From NCBI RefSeq assembly GCF_001462455.1, contig NZ_LNTD01000051.1, forward strand, positions 1 to 32,554: a DNA stretch of 32,554 nucleotides, written 5' to 3'. The first letter of the stretch is position 1, and each line of letters starts with the position of its first letter. The position numbers and the translations under genes were made by a program. The DNA comes from Cellulomonas sp. B6 (GTDB taxonomy: Bacteria > Actinomycetota > Actinomycetes > Actinomycetales > Cellulomonadaceae). Below are positions 7,492-14,547 of this stretch, piece by piece. A model generated the notes under the pieces. It searched no databases, had not been told where the DNA came from, and saw only the letters and a list, made by a program, of their open reading frames with translations.

Positions 7492-8397
7492 ATGTCGACG
7501 GAGTCCTGGGTCGTCGCCGGCCCGCAGGTGATCGAGGTCGAGGACCTGCGCGCGCTGCGCGTCGGGCTGGTCGGGGGGCGCGTCGACGTCGTCGCGCACG
7601 ACGACCCCGGCGCTCGTGGGGCGCGCATCGAGGTGCACCGCGTCGACGGCCGGCCGCTCGAGGTCACGCTGTCCGACGGCGAGCTGCGCATCGGGTACAG
7701 CTTCACGCTGGGCGGCTGGGAGGGCTTCGTCGAGAAGTTCCGCAACTTCCAGGACAAGGACCGCGCCGACGTCCACGTCGCCGTCCCGAGCGACGTCCTG
7801 GCCAAGGTCGGCACCGTCAGCGCGGACGGCCTGGTCGCGGGCCTGCGCCAGGACGCGTCGGTGTCCACCGTCTCGGGGTCGGTCGTGGTCGACGACCTGC
7901 GCGGGCGGCTTTCGACGCACAGCGTCTCGGGCGAGGTCGTCGCGCGCGGCCTCGACGGCGACCTGCGCTTCAACACCGTGTCGGGCGAGCTGTCGGCGTC
8001 CGGTCAGCTCACGCTCGTGCAGGGCAACTCGGTCTCGGGGGCGGTCTCGCTCGACGTGGGCACCGGCACCTCCTCGCTCACGGTCACCACGGTCTCGGGC
8101 GACCTCACGGTGCGGATCCCCGCCGGTGCGGGCCTGCGTGCGCGTGCGCAGTCGGTCTCCGGGCGGCTCGTCGTCGACGGCCAGGAGCACAAGGGGTCGT
8201 CGCCGGGTCAGCGCACCGTGGAGGTCGACGCGGGAGAGGGCGGCACGTTCCTGTCGGCCACGACCGTGACCGGGCACGTGACCGTGCTGCGCTCGTACCC
8301 GACGCACGACGAGCCGGTGCAGGACGCACCCGTCGAGGACGCCCCGGTGCAGGACGCTCCCGTGCAGGACGCGCCCGTGCAGGACGAGGCGCTCTGA
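7492..8397 (+). CDS. DUF4097-family beta-solenoid protein
   Basis: A 301-residue protein of DUF4097 type, function unknown. It has no signal peptide or membrane segment. Between residues 100 and 265 the triplet VSG recurs at 127, 145, 163, 181, 201 and 222, i.e. every 18-21 residues, each flanked by alternating hydrophobic residues; this is the pattern of stacked turns in a right-handed beta-solenoid. The C-terminus (272-299) is an acidic tail of five pentapeptides of the type PVQDA/PVEDA. The ATG follows GGAGGA closely. The stop shares one base with the padR start (TGATG), so both are made together behind a palindromic operator. DUF4097 genes often accompany PadR regulators; a cell-envelope or stress role is commonly suggested but not established. 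Confidence 0.78.
   Translation: MSTESWVVAGPQVIEVEDLRALRVGLVGGRVDVVAHDDPGARGARIEVHRVDGRPLEVTLSDGELRIGYSFTLGGWEGFVEKFRNFQDKDRADVHVAVPSDVLAKVGTVSADGLVAGLRQDASVSTVSGSVVVDDLRGRLSTHSVSGEVVARGLDGDLRFNTVSGELSASGQLTLVQGNSVSGAVSLDVGTGTSSLTVTTVSGDLTVRIPAGAGLRARAQSVSGRLVVDGQEHKGSSPGQRTVEVDAGEGGTFLSATTVTGHVTVLRSYPTHDEPVQDAPVEDAPVQDAPVQDAPVQDEAL
8311..8385 (+). repeat. Five tandem 15-bp repeats in the DUF4097 gene
   Basis: Five in-frame copies of a 15-base unit close to GCNCCCGTGCAGGAC encode the pentapeptides PVQDA or PVEDA. The last copies differ at only one or two bases. Copy number could vary by slippage without breaking the frame. Confidence 0.9.
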
Positions 8398-9002
8398 TGG
8401 TCAAGGTCTTCGCCCACGGCCAGCTCCGGCTCTACCTGCTCGCGCTCCTCGAGGACGGTCCACGGCACGGCTACGAGCTCATCACCGCGCTCACCGACAG
8501 GTTCGGCGGCACCTACCGCCCGAGCGCCGGGACGGTCTACCCCCGGCTCGCGCGGCTCGAGGAGGAGGGGCTCGTGCAGCGCTCCGACGACGGCCGCAAG
8601 GCGACGTACACGCTGACCGACGCGGGTCGCGCCGAGCTCGACGACCGGCGCGGCGAGCTCGCGCACCTCGAGGCCGAGATCGCCGAGACGGTGCGCGCGC
8701 ACGCGACGCAGGTCCGGGACGACGTGCGTGCCGCCATGCGCGGCCTGCGGGCGGACCTGGCGTCGGCCGCGCAGCGGGCCCGCGACGCCGCCGTCCCGTC
8801 GGCGGGGCCCCCCGACCTGGAGCGCGCGGCGTCGCACGGGCGCCGTGTCGAGGCGGAGGCGGCCGTGCGCCGGTTCGCCGACGAGGTCCGTGCCGACCTG
8901 CGCCGGGCGGACGCCGCCGGAGGTGTCGACCAGCTCACCGTCGAGACGCTGCGGACGGTGCTCGACACGGCCCTGCGCACCATGCGCTCGACGCTGCGCT
9001 GA
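8397..9002 (+). CDS. PadR-family transcriptional regulator
   Basis: A 201-residue repressor-like protein. Residues about 8-80 form the PadR winged helix, with LALLEDGPRHGYELI (15-29), SAGTVYPRLARLEEEGLV (43-60) and the wing GRKATYTLTDAG (66-77). The remaining 120 residues are a long, charged, Arg/Ala-rich helical region, longer than the short dimerisation helix of class 2 PadR proteins, so it fits the larger class. The ATG overlaps the stop of the DUF4097 gene by one base. It most likely binds the inverted repeat at 7447-7477 and controls its own operon; the inducing signal is not visible in the sequence. Confidence 0.88.
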   Translation: MVKVFAHGQLRLYLLALLEDGPRHGYELITALTDRFGGTYRPSAGTVYPRLARLEEEGLVQRSDDGRKATYTLTDAGRAELDDRRGELAHLEAEIAETVRAHATQVRDDVRAAMRGLRADLASAAQRARDAAVPSAGPPDLERAASHGRRVEAEAAVRRFADEVRADLRRADAAGGVDQLTVETLRTVLDTALRTMRSTLR

Positions 9003-9013
9003 CGGACGCGGCA

Positions 9014-9050
9014 CCGTCGGGCGCTGCCCGCACGCGGCGGCGCCCGACGG
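9014..9050. terminator. Bidirectional hairpin between padR and the membrane gene
   Basis: A perfect 11-bp stem CCGTCGGGCGC (9014-9024) with GCGCCCGACGG (9040-9050) and a 15-base loop, between convergent genes. Confidence 0.65.
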
Positions 9051-9051
9051 G

Positions 9052-9597
9052 TCAGGCCGTCACGCTCGGCGGCGACGTCCGGGCCCGCCGTCGGGCGGCG
9101 CGGCCGGCCCAGGCGCGTGCCAGTCCGGCGACGATCGCGCCGACGGGGCAGTACACGACCGCCAGCACGGCAACGGTGCCGAACCCCGGCCCGGCGCCCA
9201 GCGGCGGGCCGGACAGCAGCACCAGCAGCGCCGGGACGAGGACTCCGAGGACCGCGCCGCAGGCCGCGAAGGCCATGACGTGGGTGACCTCGGAGCCCCG
9301 GTGGCGCACCAGGTGGGCCGTCAGGACGCCGGCGGGCCAGCCGCACGCGAACGTCGCGAGCAGGTGGACGACGTAGACGAGCGCGACGAGGCGCACGGCG
9401 GTCCCGGGGCCGACGCCCCAGTCGTCGGGCGCGGGCAGCTGGGCCGCGAACGTCGCGAGCAGCAGCGCCGCCGGGACCAGGAGGATGACGGCGACCCGCA
9501 CGCAGACGTTGAGAGCGCCCCGGGGGCCGACGACCGCCGCCGTCGCGGTGTCGAGCGGTGCGTCCGCCGAGGTGCGCAGGGGGTCAGGCGACGTCAT
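9052..9597 (-). CDS. Four-helix membrane protein of unknown function
   Basis: A 181-residue protein with four predicted membrane segments (about residues 28-50, 66-88, 106-130 and 138-160), a short polar N-terminus and a basic, Arg-rich C-terminus that probably faces the cytoplasm. I do not recognise a family. The short loop GWPAGVLTAHLVRHRGSE between helices two and three is conserved-looking but uninformative. The ATG at 9597 lies inside the end of the SGNH-like gene, with a 14-base overlap, so the two genes are co-transcribed and probably translationally coupled. A membrane partner for the SGNH-fold protein is a reasonable guess only. Confidence 0.7.
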   Translation of the reverse strand: MTSPDPLRTSADAPLDTATAAVVGPRGALNVCVRVAVILLVPAALLLATFAAQLPAPDDWGVGPGTAVRLVALVYVVHLLATFACGWPAGVLTAHLVRHRGSEVTHVMAFAACGAVLGVLVPALLVLLSGPPLGAGPGFGTVAVLAVVYCPVGAIVAGLARAWAGRAARRRARTSPPSVTA

Positions 9598-10177
9598 CCG
9601 GCAGGCCCAGCCACTGGTGCCAGCCGGTGTGCAGCACGAGCCAGGCCATGAGGCCGTACCCGGCCTGGCCGGGCAGGTGGCGAGGGGAGACCGCCATGTC
9701 CGCGAGCCACTGGTCGTGCGCGGCGAGCGGTGAGTACATGTCGACGTAGGGGACGCGGCGGCGTGCGGCGACGTCGCCCAGCGCCGCCGAGAGCTCGGCG
9801 AGCTGGTCGCCGTCGGCCGGGTCCCCGGGCGGCGGGCCGACGACGAACGCGGGCATGCGCCGCTGCTCGGCGACGTCGAGGACGTTGGCGAGGTTGAGCC
9901 GGCTGCGCGCGAGCGACAGGCCCGCGGCGACGTCGGCGCGTCCCAGCGCGACGACGAGGCGGTTGTCCGCCTCGGGGTGCAGGCGGCGCGAGACCTCGGC
10001 GTCCCACCGCCCGCCGAGCTCGGTGCTGGTCTCGCCCGGCACGGCCAGCGTCATGACGGTCGGGGGGTCGGGCAGCGGTGTGCGCGCGGTGACCCGGCCG
10101 ACCCAGCCCAGGCCCTTCGGGTCGCCCGCGCCGGCGACCAGCTCGTCACCGACGACCGCGAGCCGCAGCTCAGCCAC
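9584..10177 (-). CDS. SGNH/GDSL-fold protein, probably not catalytic
   Basis: A 197-residue protein with the outline of the SGNH hydrolase fold, normally an esterase or lipase. Block I reads VVGDELVAGAGD (8-19): the usual GDS(L) nucleophile serine is Glu12. Block III reads ALGRADVAAG (77-86), where the family usually has GTND, so the oxyanion Asn is Ala81. Block V, usually DxxH, reads SPRH (164-167), keeping only the histidine. Three of the four defining residues are thus missing while the surrounding fold motifs are intact, which argues for a binding role or a changed chemistry rather than decay. I chose the GTG start at 10177, with AGGAG upstream, because it directly precedes strand 1 (LRLAVVGDE). 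It overlaps the following membrane gene by 14 bases. Confidence 0.75.
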   Translation of the reverse strand: MAELRLAVVGDELVAGAGDPKGLGWVGRVTARTPLPDPPTVMTLAVPGETSTELGGRWDAEVSRRLHPEADNRLVVALGRADVAAGLSLARSRLNLANVLDVAEQRRMPAFVVGPPPGDPADGDQLAELSAALGDVAARRRVPYVDMYSPLAAHDQWLADMAVSPRHLPGQAGYGLMAWLVLHTGWHQWLGLPDDVA

Positions 10178-10307
10178 GCCCACCACTCCTGCCCGTGCTG
10201 CCGCGCCGGCCGGTCCGGCGCTGCGGACAGTCTCGCAGGCCCGGCGGTCCCGGGCGCGGTCATCGCCGCGGACGTCGGACGTGTCGTGCGGCACGCGTGA
10301 CGGCGCC

Positions 10308-10478
10308 TCAGCGGGTCCGTGCGGGCGTGCGGGGTGCTGGAGCGGGCTCCTGCGCCCAGTCGTGGTGCGACCGGGGCGGTTCGCGGTGGCCGAGGCCGTC
10401 GCGGCGGACGAGCACGACGAGCCAGGTGACCCACGCGGTGAAGGCGGCCAGGGAGACGAGGAGCAGGACGAGGTTCAT
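10308..10478 (-). CDS. 56-residue single-pass membrane peptide
   Basis: This small gene begins with an ATG at 10478 preceded by GGAGAG at eight bases. The peptide starts MNLVLLLVSLAAFTAWVTW, a single membrane helix (about 2-24), followed by a cytoplasmic-looking tail with RRDGLGHREPPRSHHDW and a Pro/Ala-rich end. The motif resembling RDG(Y/L)GHRxPPxSHHDW occurs in short actinobacterial membrane peptides, as I recall, with no known function. It is divergent from the GlxA-like regulator and upstream of the SGNH-like gene on the same strand (130-base gap). Confidence 0.72.
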   Translation of the reverse strand: MNLVLLLVSLAAFTAWVTWLVVLVRRDGLGHREPPRSHHDWAQEPAPAPRTPARTR

Positions 10479-10549
10479 GGCAGAAACTCTCCGCCCATCG
10501 CCATCGCGTCACTAGTGGCGGGAACGACAGTGAGCATTGAGATTCTGCC
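10479..10549. promoter_or_regulatory. Inverted repeat in the divergent region before the GlxA-like gene
   Basis: GGCAGAAACTC (10479-10489) and GAGATTCTGCC (10539-10549) are inverted copies matching at 10 of 11 positions, 49 bases apart. The left copy abuts the ATG of the small membrane peptide and the right copy lies 22 bases before the GTG of the regulator gene. Paired sites of this kind suit an AraC-type protein that controls both directions. Binding is inference. Confidence 0.4.
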
Positions 10550-10571
10550 AACGGCGTGCGACGGTAGAGGC

Positions 10572-11561
10572 GTGCTCCGCTCCGTCGCCGTCCTCGCCCT
10601 GCCGAACGCGGCCGCGTTCGAGCTCGGCACCGCCTGCGAGGTCTTCGGCATCGACCGCTCCGACACCGGCGGGCCGGTGTTCGACTTCCGGGTCTGCGGC
10701 CCGCGCGCCGGTGCGACGCTGCCGACCAAGTCGGGGTTCTCGATCGTCGTCGAGCACGGCCTGGAGGCCACGCGTGACGTCGACCTCGTCGTCGTGCCGG
10801 CCTACGGCGTGCCGCCCGCCGACCTCCCCGAGGACGTCCTCGACGCGCTGCGCGCCGCGCACGCGCGCGGCGCGTGGCTCCTGAGCATCTGCAGCGGCGC
10901 GTTCGCCCTGGGGGAGGCCGGGCTGCTCGACGGTCGCCGCTGCACGACCCACTGGATGCACGCCGCCGCGCTCGCCGCGCGCTTCCCCGCCACGACCGTC
11001 GACCCCGACGTGCTCTTCGTCGAGGACGACCGCGTCATCACGGGTGCGGGCACGGCCGCTGGCATCGACGCGTGCCTGCACCTCGTCCGCCGTGAGCTCG
11101 GCGCGGCCGCCGCCGCGAGCGTCGCGCGCCGCATGGTCGTGCCGCCGCAGCGCGACGGCGGCCAGGCCCAGTACGTCGAGACCCCGCTGCCCCCGCAGGC
11201 CGACACGCTCGCGCCGCTGCTCGCGTGGATGGTCGAGCACCTCGACGAGGACCTGTCGGTGCCCGCGCTCGCCGCCCGCGCCTTCACCTCCGAGCGCACG
11301 TTCGCGCGCCGGTTCCGCGCCGAGACCGGCGCGACGCCCGCCGCGTGGGTCGCCCGGCAGCGGGTCGCCCGCGCGCAGGAGCTCCTCGAGCGCACCGACG
11401 TCCCCGTCGACGAGGTCGCGCGGCGCAGCGGCTTCGGCACCGGGGCGCTGCTGCGTCACCACTTCGCCCGCACGCTCGGCACCACGCCGCTGAGCTACCG
11501 ACGTCAGTTCGCGTGCGGCGACGACGGCGTCGCGGACGAGGCGGCGTCCCTCACCGCCTGA
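10572..11561 (+). CDS. GlxA-type transcriptional regulator (DJ-1/PfpI domain plus AraC HTH)
   Basis: A 329-residue regulator. The N-terminal half (about 1-190) is a DJ-1/PfpI amidotransferase-like sensor domain; the nucleophile-elbow cysteine is C108 in SICSGAFALGEAGLLDG (106-121). The C-terminal part (about 212-312) is an AraC-type double helix-turn-helix with FTSERTFARRFRAETG (238-253) and the second helix pair at VDEVARRSGFGTGALLRHHF (279-298). GlxA relatives usually activate catabolic genes in response to small ligands; the ligand here is unknown. The GTG at 10572 places the protein start at the first beta strand, as in relatives, but no clear ribosome-binding site is seen; an in-frame GTG at 10530 is an alternative. 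It ends before a 13-bp hairpin. Confidence 0.85.
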   Translation: MLRSVAVLALPNAAAFELGTACEVFGIDRSDTGGPVFDFRVCGPRAGATLPTKSGFSIVVEHGLEATRDVDLVVVPAYGVPPADLPEDVLDALRAAHARGAWLLSICSGAFALGEAGLLDGRRCTTHWMHAAALAARFPATTVDPDVLFVEDDRVITGAGTAAGIDACLHLVRRELGAAAAASVARRMVVPPQRDGGQAQYVETPLPPQADTLAPLLAWMVEHLDEDLSVPALAARAFTSERTFARRFRAETGATPAAWVARQRVARAQELLERTDVPVDEVARRSGFGTGALLRHHFARTLGTTPLSYRRQFACGDDGVADEAASLTA

Positions 11562-11610
11562 GCCGGCGCGCCCGACGCCGCGACGAGCGGCCCGGGCACG
11601 GACGCGGCGA

Positions 11611-11640
11611 CGCCCCCGTCCTCGGCGGAGGACGGGGGCG
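11611..11640. terminator. Bidirectional hairpin between the GlxA-like and fasciclin genes
   Basis: A perfect 13-bp stem CGCCCCCGTCCTC (11611-11623) with GAGGACGGGGGCG (11628-11640) and a GGCG loop. The genes on both sides converge on it. The rest of 11562-11725 holds no further feature I can support. Confidence 0.78.
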
Positions 11641-11725
11641 CCCGGCCCGCACGGCGCTCGGAGGTCGCCGGGGCCGCGGTGCGGTGCGGGCCCTGGCATC
11701 CGCCCCGCACCGGGTCAGCGGTGCG

Positions 11726-12403
11726 TCACATCGTCGGCATCAGCACGCCGTCGATCAGGTACACCGTGGCGTTGGCGGTCTGCACGCCACCGCAGACGAC
11801 GTTCGCGTCGTTGACCTTGAGCATGTCGCCCGAACCGGTCACGTCGACCGTGCCGCCCTGCACGGTCGTGTGCTCGCCGGCGATCTGGTCGGGCGAGAGC
11901 CGGCCCTCCACCACGTGGTACGTGAGGATCGAGGACAGGGTCGCTGCGTCGGTCTTGAGCGACTCGATCGTGGCCGGGTCGATCTTCGCGAACGCCTCGT
12001 CGACCGGCGCGAACACCGTGAACTCGCCGCCGTTGAGCGTGTCGACCAGGTTCACGTCGGGGTTGAGCTGGCCCGAGACCGCAGCCGTCAGCGTGGTCAG
12101 CAGCGGGTTGTTCGACGCGGCCGTGGCGACCGGGTCGGTCGACATGCCCTCGATCGAGCCGGCGCCGTCCGGCACCGTCGCCGCGTAGTCGGCGCAGCCG
12201 GGGCCCACGAGGCCGGACGCCATCATGTCGCCGTCGTCGGTCGCCATGTCCTCGGGGGTGGCCGACGGCGTCGGCGCCATCGAGGTCATCGCGTCGGGCG
12301 TCGTCTCCGCGCCCGTGTCGTCGCCCGAGCTGCAGGCGGTGAGTGCCAGGCCGGTCGTCAGCAGCAGCGCGGCGGACAGGCGCGTGCGGGTCGAGATCTG
12401 CAT
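11726..12403 (-). CDS. Fasciclin-domain lipoprotein, MPT83/MPT70-like
   Basis: A 225-residue surface lipoprotein. Residues 1-24 form a lipoprotein signal ending in the lipobox LTAC (C24). A Thr/Met/Pro/Asp-rich linker (25-68) leads to one fasciclin domain (about 83-225) with the H1 segment [13 protein letters not shown] (129-141), the YH motif (162-163) and the H2 segment [13 protein letters not shown] (211-223). C70 and C204 match the disulfide pair known in MPB70. The stretch [19 protein letters not shown] is almost identical to mycobacterial MPT83/MPT70. It probably mediates adhesion or protein contacts outside the cell. The ATG at 12403 has GGAGGAG upstream. It is divergent from dipZ; in Mycobacterium tuberculosis mpt83, dipZ and mpt70 are also neighbours, and DipZ is thought to serve disulfide chemistry outside the membrane. 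Confidence 0.9.
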   Translation of the reverse strand: MQISTRTRLSAALLLTTGLALTACSSGDDTGAETTPDAMTSMAPTPSATPEDMATDDGDMMASGLVGPGCADYAATVPDGAGSIEGMSTDPVATAASNNPLLTTLTAAVSGQLNPDVNLVDTLNGGEFTVFAPVDEAFAKIDPATIESLKTDAATLSSILTYHVVEGRLSPDQIAGEHTTVQGGTVDVTGSGDMLKVNDANVVCGGVQTANATVYLIDGVLMPTM

Positions 12404-12458
12404 GGTCGTCTCCTCCAGGGTGCTGCGGAGGACCTCTCGTCCTCCGCCGTCGCCCGTG

Positions 12459-12486
12459 GTTCGGAGCCGCGCCCCGGGGTGGATGG
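12459..12486 (-). promoter_or_regulatory. SigK-like ECF promoter for the fasciclin gene
   Basis: On the minus strand CCATCC (12486-12481) is followed after 16 bases by CCGAAC (12464-12459). This resembles the -35/-10 pair I recall for mycobacterial SigK (CCATCC, 16-17 bases, CCGAAT), whose targets include mpt83 and mpt70. Transcription would start near 12452, giving a leader of about 50 bases that contains the ribosome-binding site. Confidence 0.6.
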
Positions 12487-12516
12487 GTCGGATCGTCGAC
12501 GAGTTCCCGCCGGGTC

Positions 12517-12562
12517 CCGTGCGGGCCCGCACGGCCCGGCCCGGGCGCCCGGCCGGGCGCCC
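12517..12562. repeat. Two perfect palindromes between the divergent promoters
   Basis: CCGTGCGGGCCCGCACGG (12517-12534, 18 bases) and GGGCGCCCGGCCGGGCGCCC (12543-12562, 20 bases) are each perfectly self-complementary. They lie midway between the fasciclin and dipZ promoters and could insulate them or bind a regulator. Confidence 0.6.
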
Positions 12563-12590
12563 TGCTCGCGACGGTCGTCGCCGTCCCGAC

Positions 12591-12617
12591 CCATCCACGG
12601 GGCGCCCCGCGCCGAAC
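12591..12617 (+). promoter_or_regulatory. SigK-like ECF promoter for dipZ
   Basis: CCATCC (12591-12596) and CCGAAC (12612-12617) are 15 bases apart. The 13-base block CCGACCCATCCAC containing the -35 is identical to that of the fasciclin promoter, in inverted orientation. The expected start site, 7-8 bases past the -10, falls on the dipZ ATG at 12625, so the mRNA would be leaderless. Confidence 0.58.
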
Positions 12618-12624
12618 CCCCGGC

Positions 12625-14466
12625 ATGGACCTCGTGGTGGTGACGCTCGTCGGACTCGTCGGCGGCCTGGTGACCGGGATCTCGCCCTGCATCCTCCCGG
12701 TGCTCCCGGTCGTGCTGCTCAGCGCGGGTGCGCAGGGGGCCCGCACCGGCCGGGGCCGCGCGGCGCCCGTCCGTGCCACGACGGCCGCGCCCGTGCGCGG
12801 TGCCGCCGCCGGCGTCGGCGTGCTGGAGCAGCCGACGCTGCTCACGCGCGGCGACGCGGCACCGGCCCCCGCGCCGGCCCGCGGCGCGCGGCCCTACCTC
12901 GTCGTCGCGGGGCTCGTCACCGCGTTCTCGCTCGCGACGCTGGCCGGCACCGTCGTCCTCAACGCGCTCGGGCTCCCGGGTGACACGCTGCGCTGGGCGG
13001 GCATCGCGGTGCTCGTCGTCATGGGGCTCGGCCTGCTGGTGCCGCGGCTCGAGCAGGTCGTCGAGCGGCCGTTCGCACGCCTCGCGCCGCGGCGCGCGCC
13101 CGGTCGGGACCGGGGTGCGTTCGTCCTCGGCCTGGGGCTGGGCGCCGTGTACGTGCCGTGCGCGGGGCCCGTGCTCGCGGCCGTCACCGTCGCGGGCGCG
13201 ACCGGGCGCGTCGACGCCTCGACGATCGCGCTGACGATCGGGTTCGCGATCGGCGTCGCGCTGCCGCTGCTCGCGCTCGCGCTCGCCGGGCGCCGCGCGA
13301 CCGAGCGGCTCGCGTTCCTGCGCACGCACCAGCGGCGCGTGCGCGCCGTGGGCGGGGCCGTCATGCTCGCGCTCGCGGCCGCGCTCGCGTTCAACCTCAC
13401 CGACGGGCTGCAGCGCGCGCTGCCGGGCTGGGCCGACAGCCTGCAGCAGCGCCTCGCGGCCGACGAGCGCGTCACGCAGCAGCTCGACCTCGGCGGCGTC
13501 GTCACGGCCGAGAACGAGGGACTGTCCCGCTGCACGCAGGGCGCGACGACGCTCGAGGACTGCGGCCCCGCACCCGAGCTGCGCGGCATCGACACCTGGC
13601 TGCAGACGCCCGACGGCGCGGACCTCACGATGGCGGACCTGCGCGGCAAGGTCGTCCTGCTCGACTTCTGGGCCTACTCCTGCATCAACTGCCAGCGGTC
13701 GGTGCCGCACGTCGAGGCGTGGTGGCAGGCGTACCGCGACGCGGGGCTCGTCGTGGTCGGCGTGCACACGCCCGAGTACGCGTTCGAGCGCGAGACCGAC
13801 AACGTCGTCGACGGCGCGCGGCGCCTCGGCATCACCTACCCGGTCGCGCAGGACAACTCCTACGCCACGTGGAGCGCGTACCGGAACCGGTACTGGCCCG
13901 CGTCGTACCTCGTCGACGCGGACGGGCAGGTCCGGCACGTGCACCAGGGCGAGGGCGGCTACGACGTGACCGAGGACCTCGTGCGCGAGCTCCTGCAGGC
14001 CGCGGACCCGGGCGTCACGCTGCCGCCGCGCACGCAGGTCGACGACCGCACGCCCGACGGCGCGCAGATCACGCCCGAGACGTTCCTGTCGGTCGGCAGG
14101 CGCAGCAACGTCGCCGGGGAGTACGTCGAGGGCGAGCACACCTACGCCGCGCCCACCGAGCAGCCGGCCGACACCGTCGCGCTCGACGGGACGTGGACCA
14201 CGGACTACCAGGGCGCGACGGCGGGCGAGGACGCGGCGCTGCACCTGAGGTTCTCGGCGAGCGAGGTCCGCACGGTCGTCGGCGGGGAGGGCACGGTGAC
14301 GGCGGTCGTGCGCGACGCGTCGGGGGCGGTCGTCGACGAGGTCGAGCACCAGGTGTCGGGGCCGCCGCGCTCGTACCGGCTGCTCGCCCGGCCCGACCTC
14401 ACGACCGGGACCGTCGAGGTGCGCGCGACGCCCGGCGTGCAGGTGTTCTCGTTCACCTTCGGGTGA
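12625..14466 (+). CDS. dipZ: DipZ: CcdA-type electron transporter fused to thioredoxin-like domain
   Basis: A 613-residue membrane protein that moves electrons from cytoplasmic thioredoxin to an extracytoplasmic redox domain. The CcdA/DsbD-like membrane part has helices at about 3-33, 90-112, 124-140, 164-188, 200-222 and 240-258, with the redox cysteines C22 in GISPCILP and C179 in YVPCAGP. A thioredoxin/TlpA-like domain follows (about 320-460) with the active site CINC (353-356). The C-terminal 150 residues form the beta-rich domain found in mycobacterial DipZ. A Pro/Ala/Arg insertion at about 38-88 between the first two helices is longer than I would expect. The ATG at 12625 has no ribosome-binding site, but an ECF-type promoter placed for leaderless initiation lies just upstream. 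It is divergent from the MPT83-like gene, a partnership conserved with mycobacteria. Confidence 0.9.
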   Translation: MDLVVVTLVGLVGGLVTGISPCILPVLPVVLLSAGAQGARTGRGRAAPVRATTAAPVRGAAAGVGVLEQPTLLTRGDAAPAPAPARGARPYLVVAGLVTAFSLATLAGTVVLNALGLPGDTLRWAGIAVLVVMGLGLLVPRLEQVVERPFARLAPRRAPGRDRGAFVLGLGLGAVYVPCAGPVLAAVTVAGATGRVDASTIALTIGFAIGVALPLLALALAGRRATERLAFLRTHQRRVRAVGGAVMLALAAALAFNLTDGLQRALPGWADSLQQRLAADERVTQQLDLGGVVTAENEGLSRCTQGATTLEDCGPAPELRGIDTWLQTPDGADLTMADLRGKVVLLDFWAYSCINCQRSVPHVEAWWQAYRDAGLVVVGVHTPEYAFERETDNVVDGARRLGITYPVAQDNSYATWSAYRNRYWPASYLVDADGQVRHVHQGEGGYDVTEDLVRELLQAADPGVTLPPRTQVDDRTPDGAQITPETFLSVGRRSNVAGEYVEGEHTYAAPTEQPADTVALDGTWTTDYQGATAGEDAALHLRFSASEVRTVVGGEGTVTAVVRDASGAVVDEVEHQVSGPPRSYRLLARPDLTTGTVEVRATPGVQVFSFTFG

Positions 14467-14485
14467 GCCGCGGGCCGCGCCCGCA

Positions 14486-14531
14486 CGCGCGGACGCCCCG
14501 GCACCGGAGGGGGTGCCGGGGCGTCCGCGCG
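14486..14531. terminator. Bidirectional hairpin between dipZ and kgd
   Basis: A perfect 20-bp stem (14486-14505 with 14512-14531) with a six-base loop GGAGGG, between convergent genes. It is the longest hairpin in the window. Confidence 0.85.
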
Positions 14532-14547
14532 GGGGACGAGGGAGCCG

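Noticed and set aside
8311..8385. A CRISPR-like array.
   Set aside because: The 15-bp units are contiguous, have no spacers and lie in frame inside a gene.
10519..10574. A SigR-type promoter before the GlxA-like gene, suggested by GGGAAC.
   Set aside because: No GTT occurs at the required distance.
12358..14349. A long minus-strand frame over dipZ.
   Set aside because: The plus strand has clear CcdA and thioredoxin motifs; the minus frame is low-complexity and has no recognisable motif.
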